Source: JBBKWH01 sp037968855
GTDB taxonomy: Bacteria; Pseudomonadota; Gammaproteobacteria; Pseudomonadales; Moraxellaceae
Assembly: GCA_037968855.1 (NCBI GenBank)
Contig: JBBKWH010000050.1
Coordinates: forward strand, 1 to 64,000
Direction: 5' to 3'
Length of the DNA: 64,000 nucleotides
Part shown: piece by piece, positions 60,707 through 64,000 of the stretch
Layout of the letters: every line of letters begins with the position of its first letter
Position numbering within the stretch: position 1 is the first letter of the stretch
Made by a program: the position numbers and the translations under genes
Notes under the pieces: generated by a model
Databases searched by the model: none
The model's input: the letters and a program-made list of their open reading frames with translations, nothing else
What the model was told of the DNA's origin: nothing

Positions 60707-63174
60707 GCATCGCGTTGCCCTTGGCCTTTTGGCACGACCTCGACCGTACGGCTTAAATCGCGTCGTAGTTGCTCTAGGCAACTGGCCAGCGGCTGTGGAC
60801 GGCTAAACACATAGCCCTGAATACAAATACAACCCAACCGCCGCAGGAGTCGCACTTGATCCATCGTCTCGACCCCTTCGGTAATCACCGAAACACCCAA
60901 ATCACTAGCCATCGACACCACGGCCCGTACGATTTTTTGGTTTGACTCGTTCTCGATGACATCTTGTACAAAGGAGCGATCAATCTTGAGCGTGTTAATG
61001 GTATAGCTCGACAAATAACGCATCGACGAATAACCCGTACCAAAATCATCAATCGACACGCGCACACCACGTTGGCGCAACTCATTGAGCATGCTACGCA
61101 CCACATCGACATTATTGAGTGACATATCCTCCGTCACCTCTAACACCAACTGATTGGCCGGAAAACCAGTCGCTTGCAAGGTGTCATCTAAGGTCTGACA
61201 AAAATCAGCACCATATAAATCACCTACTGAGACATTCACCGCCAAATACAAGTTTGAATCAAGCGCCAACAAGCTTTTAAACTCTGTACAGGCCAAGCGT
61301 AAAATATAGCGTGTCAACGCAGCCATCTGGCCAGACTCAGTGGCCACACGGACAAAATCAACAGGCGACACCGAACCAATTAACGAGTTACGCCAGCGCG
61401 CCAAAGCCTCATAGCCAACCGTACACTGCTGATCAATATTGCGCACTGCCTGAAAATCAACCGTAATCGCCCCAGATCTAAGCGCCTCTGGCAGCATCTC
61501 CTCAATCTCACGATCACGGGTATTATTGGCATGCATATACTGCTCGTAATGACAACGCATGACATTGTTCTTCTTGGCCATATGCATGGCTGTTTCTGCC
61601 TCACGGATCAACTGGGCATGATCAAGCTCCCTCAGATCCGCCACACTGACCCCACAGCTCATTTTGACCACCAAGTGCTGATGCTCTAATGCAAATGGAA
61701 TATCAAACGCTCGTTCTAACTGAAACAGAAACTGCTCTAGCATTTGCTCATCGTCAAAGGTGTAGACCACCGAGAACACATCACCACTAAAACGCGCTAA
61801 CTCACCATGCTGATCCAACAAAGGTAAAATTCGCTGCGTCACCGACTGCAACAACTCGTCACCGACAGCATGGCCATAAGAGTCATTAATCATCTTAAAG
61901 CGGCTTAAGCCAAAGACAATTAATGCCACACGACCCAACTGCTGCTGGCCCGCCAACTCTTGTAACGACAACCCCAATGACAGCCGATTTTTAAGGCCCG
62001 TTAACTCATCTTTTAAACTGGCATCCGATAGCGCCTGACGTTGCCGATTTTCGGTTCGAGCAAGATATGCAAACACCGCAGCGGCAATAAACAACACCAA
62101 CACCGTGATCAAACTACCCAACAAAAAAGGGCGATATGCCGAATCCAACAATGATGGCGAGCGATTCATCAGCGTGGCATTTTTGGGCAGGCTTTTTGTA
62201 CTAATTCGAAACCGCTTAAGCTCTTTGGCATCAAACGCCAGCTTATACGGGGTTTGTGTCACCACCGGCACATTGCGTGTTGAGTTGCCCTCCAACACAC
62301 GTCTGGCCATTTGTGCCATCAATACCCCATTGGCCCGACCATCATTAAAATACCCCCCCACCACCCCATACCCCAAGGTGCTGTCGGTATCAGAATAAAT
62401 GGGTGCTTGGGTTCTAGCCCGAATAAACGCCGCCGTCTCACTAGGATCGAGTAGCGTATTGTCTCGCTCATTCCAAAACGCCCCAAAGAAAAAAATTAAC
62501 GTCTTATTGGCATCAATGGTTTTCAGCCGTTCCTCTAAGGTTTTTAAGCTCAGGCCACGCCACTCTTTGACGGGCAAGATTTTGGTTTTGCTGCTGGTTT
62601 TTAAACGGCGCAAATCAGAATACACATAACTGAGTACCCCACGAGCCGTTTCGTTATTATTGCTAATCACAATCATCTGACTGGCTGTTGGGTGCAACTT
62701 GACAGCCAATTGATAGGTGCGGGTAAAGTCAAAATGCTCCATCACCCCTGTGGTGTTTGGTCGACCACGCAAAATACTAAACGGATCGCCATTGATTCCA
62801 CCATAAATCACGGGAATTTTTTCGAACCACTGCGGATTGTCACTCACAAAGCTCAAGGCATTGTCATCACCAGCAATGACCATGTCAAAGTGTTGATTTG
62901 CGTACTTTTGACCAAAAAACTGATGAAAATAATCTTTGTAGGTCTCGTCGGCATGCTGCTTGGTATCCATCCACTCAAGCAGCAGATGTGGGGCATTCTG
63001 ATCTGCGTTTGCCCACACAGACTCAATACCCTCTAACATATCTTTTTCCCAAGTATAGTTTTGATGATAAGACATCAATACCAATACGGTGGGTCGATTT
63101 GATGCTGCCGCCCAACTCACTGTCTGTGCGATCCAGAACACAAACAGTGCCAGAGCCCAGCGCATGACTAACAT
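60703..63174 (-). CDS. Periplasmic-sensor GGDEF/EAL protein
   Basis: An 823-residue protein: signal peptide/anchor (residues ~1-28), a periplasmic ABC substrate-binding-like sensor (~30-320), a membrane helix (~350-372), GGDEF (~395-550) and EAL (~560-810). The GGDEF active site is degenerate (RFSGDVFSVV) although DELTGLKNR is present. EAL motifs look intact: GYEALARW, LEVTEDM, DDFGTGYSSMRYL, LKIDRSFV and ITEGVE. It is probably a cyclic di-GMP phosphodiesterase controlled by a small periplasmic ligand. The start has AAGGGG 6-8 bases upstream. Its stop codon overlaps that of rsmD. Confidence 0.9.
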   Translation of the reverse strand: MLVMRWALALFVFWIAQTVSWAAASNRPTVLVLMSYHQNYTWEKDMLEGIESVWANADQNAPHLLLEWMDTKQHADETYKDYFHQFFGQKYANQHFDMVIAGDDNALSFVSDNPQWFEKIPVIYGGINGDPFSILRGRPNTTGVMEHFDFTRTYQLAVKLHPTASQMIVISNNNETARGVLSYVYSDLRRLKTSSKTKILPVKEWRGLSLKTLEERLKTIDANKTLIFFFGAFWNERDNTLLDPSETAAFIRARTQAPIYSDTDSTLGYGVVGGYFNDGRANGVLMAQMARRVLEGNSTRNVPVVTQTPYKLAFDAKELKRFRISTKSLPKNATLMNRSPSLLDSAYRPFLLGSLITVLVLFIAAAVFAYLARTENRQRQALSDASLKDELTGLKNRLSLGLSLQELAGQQQLGRVALIVFGLSRFKMINDSYGHAVGDELLQSVTQRILPLLDQHGELARFSGDVFSVVYTFDDEQMLEQFLFQLERAFDIPFALEHQHLVVKMSCGVSVADLRELDHAQLIREAETAMHMAKKNNVMRCHYEQYMHANNTRDREIEEMLPEALRSGAITVDFQAVRNIDQQCTVGYEALARWRNSLIGSVSPVDFVRVATESGQMAALTRYILRLACTEFKSLLALDSNLYLAVNVSVGDLYGADFCQTLDDTLQATGFPANQLVLEVTEDMSLNNVDVVRSMLNELRQRGVRVSIDDFGTGYSSMRYLSSYTINTLKIDRSFVQDVIENESNQKIVRAVVSMASDLGVSVITEGVETMDQVRLLRRLGCICIQGYVFSRPQPLASCLEQLRRDLSRTVEVVPKGQGQRDA

Positions 63175-63410
63175 GTTTGACCCCTTGTAGACAGTGCAAC
63201 CACATCGGTTTAGCACTGCCACGTCTATCCTTTGATCAAGCTTTCACCCACAATCCATGTCACGGGTACTACTTGTGTTTTGATTATCAATACTACAGCG
63301 TGATGACACACAACCACATCTACTTCGATCCGCTCATTCAACATCAACAAGCCCATCACACACTAAAAAGCACGCCACAGCAGCAGGACTTTTTAGCATG
63401 TTCATCTTTT

Positions 63411-64000
63411 TTACACGATTCGGTCTTCTTCTTCCACCATTTGTCGCGCCACAAACAGAATCAACTGGCGTAACCAGCGATGCGCCGGATGATGGTGCAA
63501 TAACGGACACCATGCCATCTTAAGCTCAAACTCTGGGATATAAAATGGTGGGTCTTTAATCACAATTTTGTCATTCTGCGCTTGTAATCGAGCCACACGT
63601 GTGGGTAGCGTTGCCACCAAGTCAGCATTGGCCGCCAACAAAGCAGGCATCTGATAATGACGGGTAAAAATACTGATTTTGCGCTTTTGACCGATCCGAT
63701 CTAGTGCCTGATCAATCCAACCCAAACCACCGGACTTATCTGGATTAACCCCAAAACCCACGCCCATACCTGTTTTGGATACCCAAATATGCTGCGCCTC
63801 CAGATAACTCTTAAGGTTAAAATGCTGCAATACCGGACTTTGCGAACTGAGCAAACAGCTAAAACTATCGCGCCAGACCAACACCTGATGAAAACTTTGC
63901 GGAATCTCATTAAAGCGATTAATCGCCAAATCGACTTTGCCCTGCTCCATATCTCGATACGACACATCGCTTGGAGTCAAAAAATCCAATACCACATTGG
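63411..64000 (-). CDS. LysR family regulator, C-terminal part (runs off window)
   Basis: The frame is open to the right edge, so the N-terminal helix-turn-helix is outside the window. The visible ~196 residues look like a LysR substrate-binding domain: DVSYRDMEQGKVDLAINRFNEIPQSF early, a central LLSSQSPVLQHFNLKSYLEAQHIWVS, then ALLAANADLVATLPTRVARLQAQ, and the closing KMAWCPLLHHHPAHRWLRQLILFVA. This pattern is common in LysR proteins of the PBP2/NodD-like type. The ligand and target are unknown. Confidence 0.85.
   Translation of the reverse strand, partial: NVVLDFLTPSDVSYRDMEQGKVDLAINRFNEIPQSFHQVLVWRDSFSCLLSSQSPVLQHFNLKSYLEAQHIWVSKTGMGVGFGVNPDKSGGLGWIDQALDRIGQKRKISIFTRHYQMPALLAANADLVATLPTRVARLQAQNDKIVIKDPPFYIPEFELKMAWCPLLHHHPAHRWLRQLILFVARQMVEEEDRIV

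Noticed and set aside
63363..63396. CTAAAAAG...CTTTTTAG inverted repeat as a terminator of the LysR gene
   Set aside because: The outer arms are AT-rich, the 18-base loop pairs poorly and no clear T-run follows, so I do not list it as a feature.
1..64000. Mobile elements, CRISPR arrays, tRNA or rRNA genes, toxin-antitoxin or defence islands
   Set aside because: I read intergenic regions on both strands and saw no transposase, integrase, regularly spaced repeat, cloverleaf-forming sequence or defence-type gene.

Overview
This window is an ordinary-looking piece of chromosome from a gammaproteobacterium, most likely Pseudomonadales and plausibly Moraxellaceae. The evidence is a fabA-fabB pair, a Vfr/Crp regulator next to a yhfA-like osmC gene, a plsX-fabD-fabG-acpP-fabF cluster that lacks fabH, a birA-coaX pair, zipA beside smc and ligA, and an S7 N-terminus that resembles Acinetobacter S7 from memory. 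Almost every gene is recognisable housekeeping. I see no insertion sequence, prophage, CRISPR array, rRNA or tRNA gene. Intergenic gaps are all below 300 bases.

Layout. Positions 1-3.6 kb hold the str operon on the minus strand (rpsL-rpsG-fusA-tuf, tuf cut by the window edge) with a clear sigma70 promoter and a strong leader hairpin. From 3.7-7.1 kb come a haloalkane dehalogenase, an EcsC-family protein and an odd aldo/keto reductase. From 7.2-12.6 kb are fabA-fabB, a VOC remnant, hemJ, thiD, a yhfA-like gene divergent from crp, and fxsA. From 12.7-17.1 kb are ruvC, an LprI-like gene coupled to nnr, queG and a LysM protein. From 17.2-22.6 kb runs the yceD-rpmF-plsX-fabD-fabG-acpP-fabF cluster. 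From 22.7-34.8 kb are epmC, yciO, trpS-scpA-scpB-rluB, then ligA, zipA and smc on the other strand, so all three condensin genes (smc, scpA, scpB) sit within 10 kb.

From 34.9-41.6 kb are a GntR regulator, a TSUP permease divergent from birA-coaX, a Bcr/CflA-type efflux pump, a GFA-family protein, a small membrane protein and a diguanylate cyclase. From 41.8-46.1 kb are nadD-rsfS-rlmH, a DODA-type dioxygenase, a lone rnfB-like ferredoxin and nth. From 46.1-58 kb on the minus strand are an OmpA-like protein, a secreted GH26 glycosidase, adk, ccmFGHI, a DUF445 protein, a small outer-membrane-type protein and a sodium:solute symporter. The right end carries mrdA-rsmD, a periplasmic-sensor GGDEF/EAL protein and the C-terminal part of a LysR regulator that runs off the window.

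The main themes are translation (str operon, L32, RsfS, RlmH, RluB, RsmD, QueG, EpmC), type II fatty acid synthesis feeding phospholipid synthesis, chromosome organisation and repair (SMC-ScpAB, LigA, RuvC, Nth), cofactor supply (ThiD, HemJ, NadD, Nnr, BirA, CoaX) and envelope or cytochrome c assembly. I did not find a convincing undescribed multi-gene system. The best leads are small: an aberrant central segment in ribosomal protein S7, structured leaders on the str operon, ligA and smc, a nearly leaderless yceD promoter, a solitary RnfB next to nth, and a sensor-GGDEF-EAL protein with a degenerate GGDEF site.
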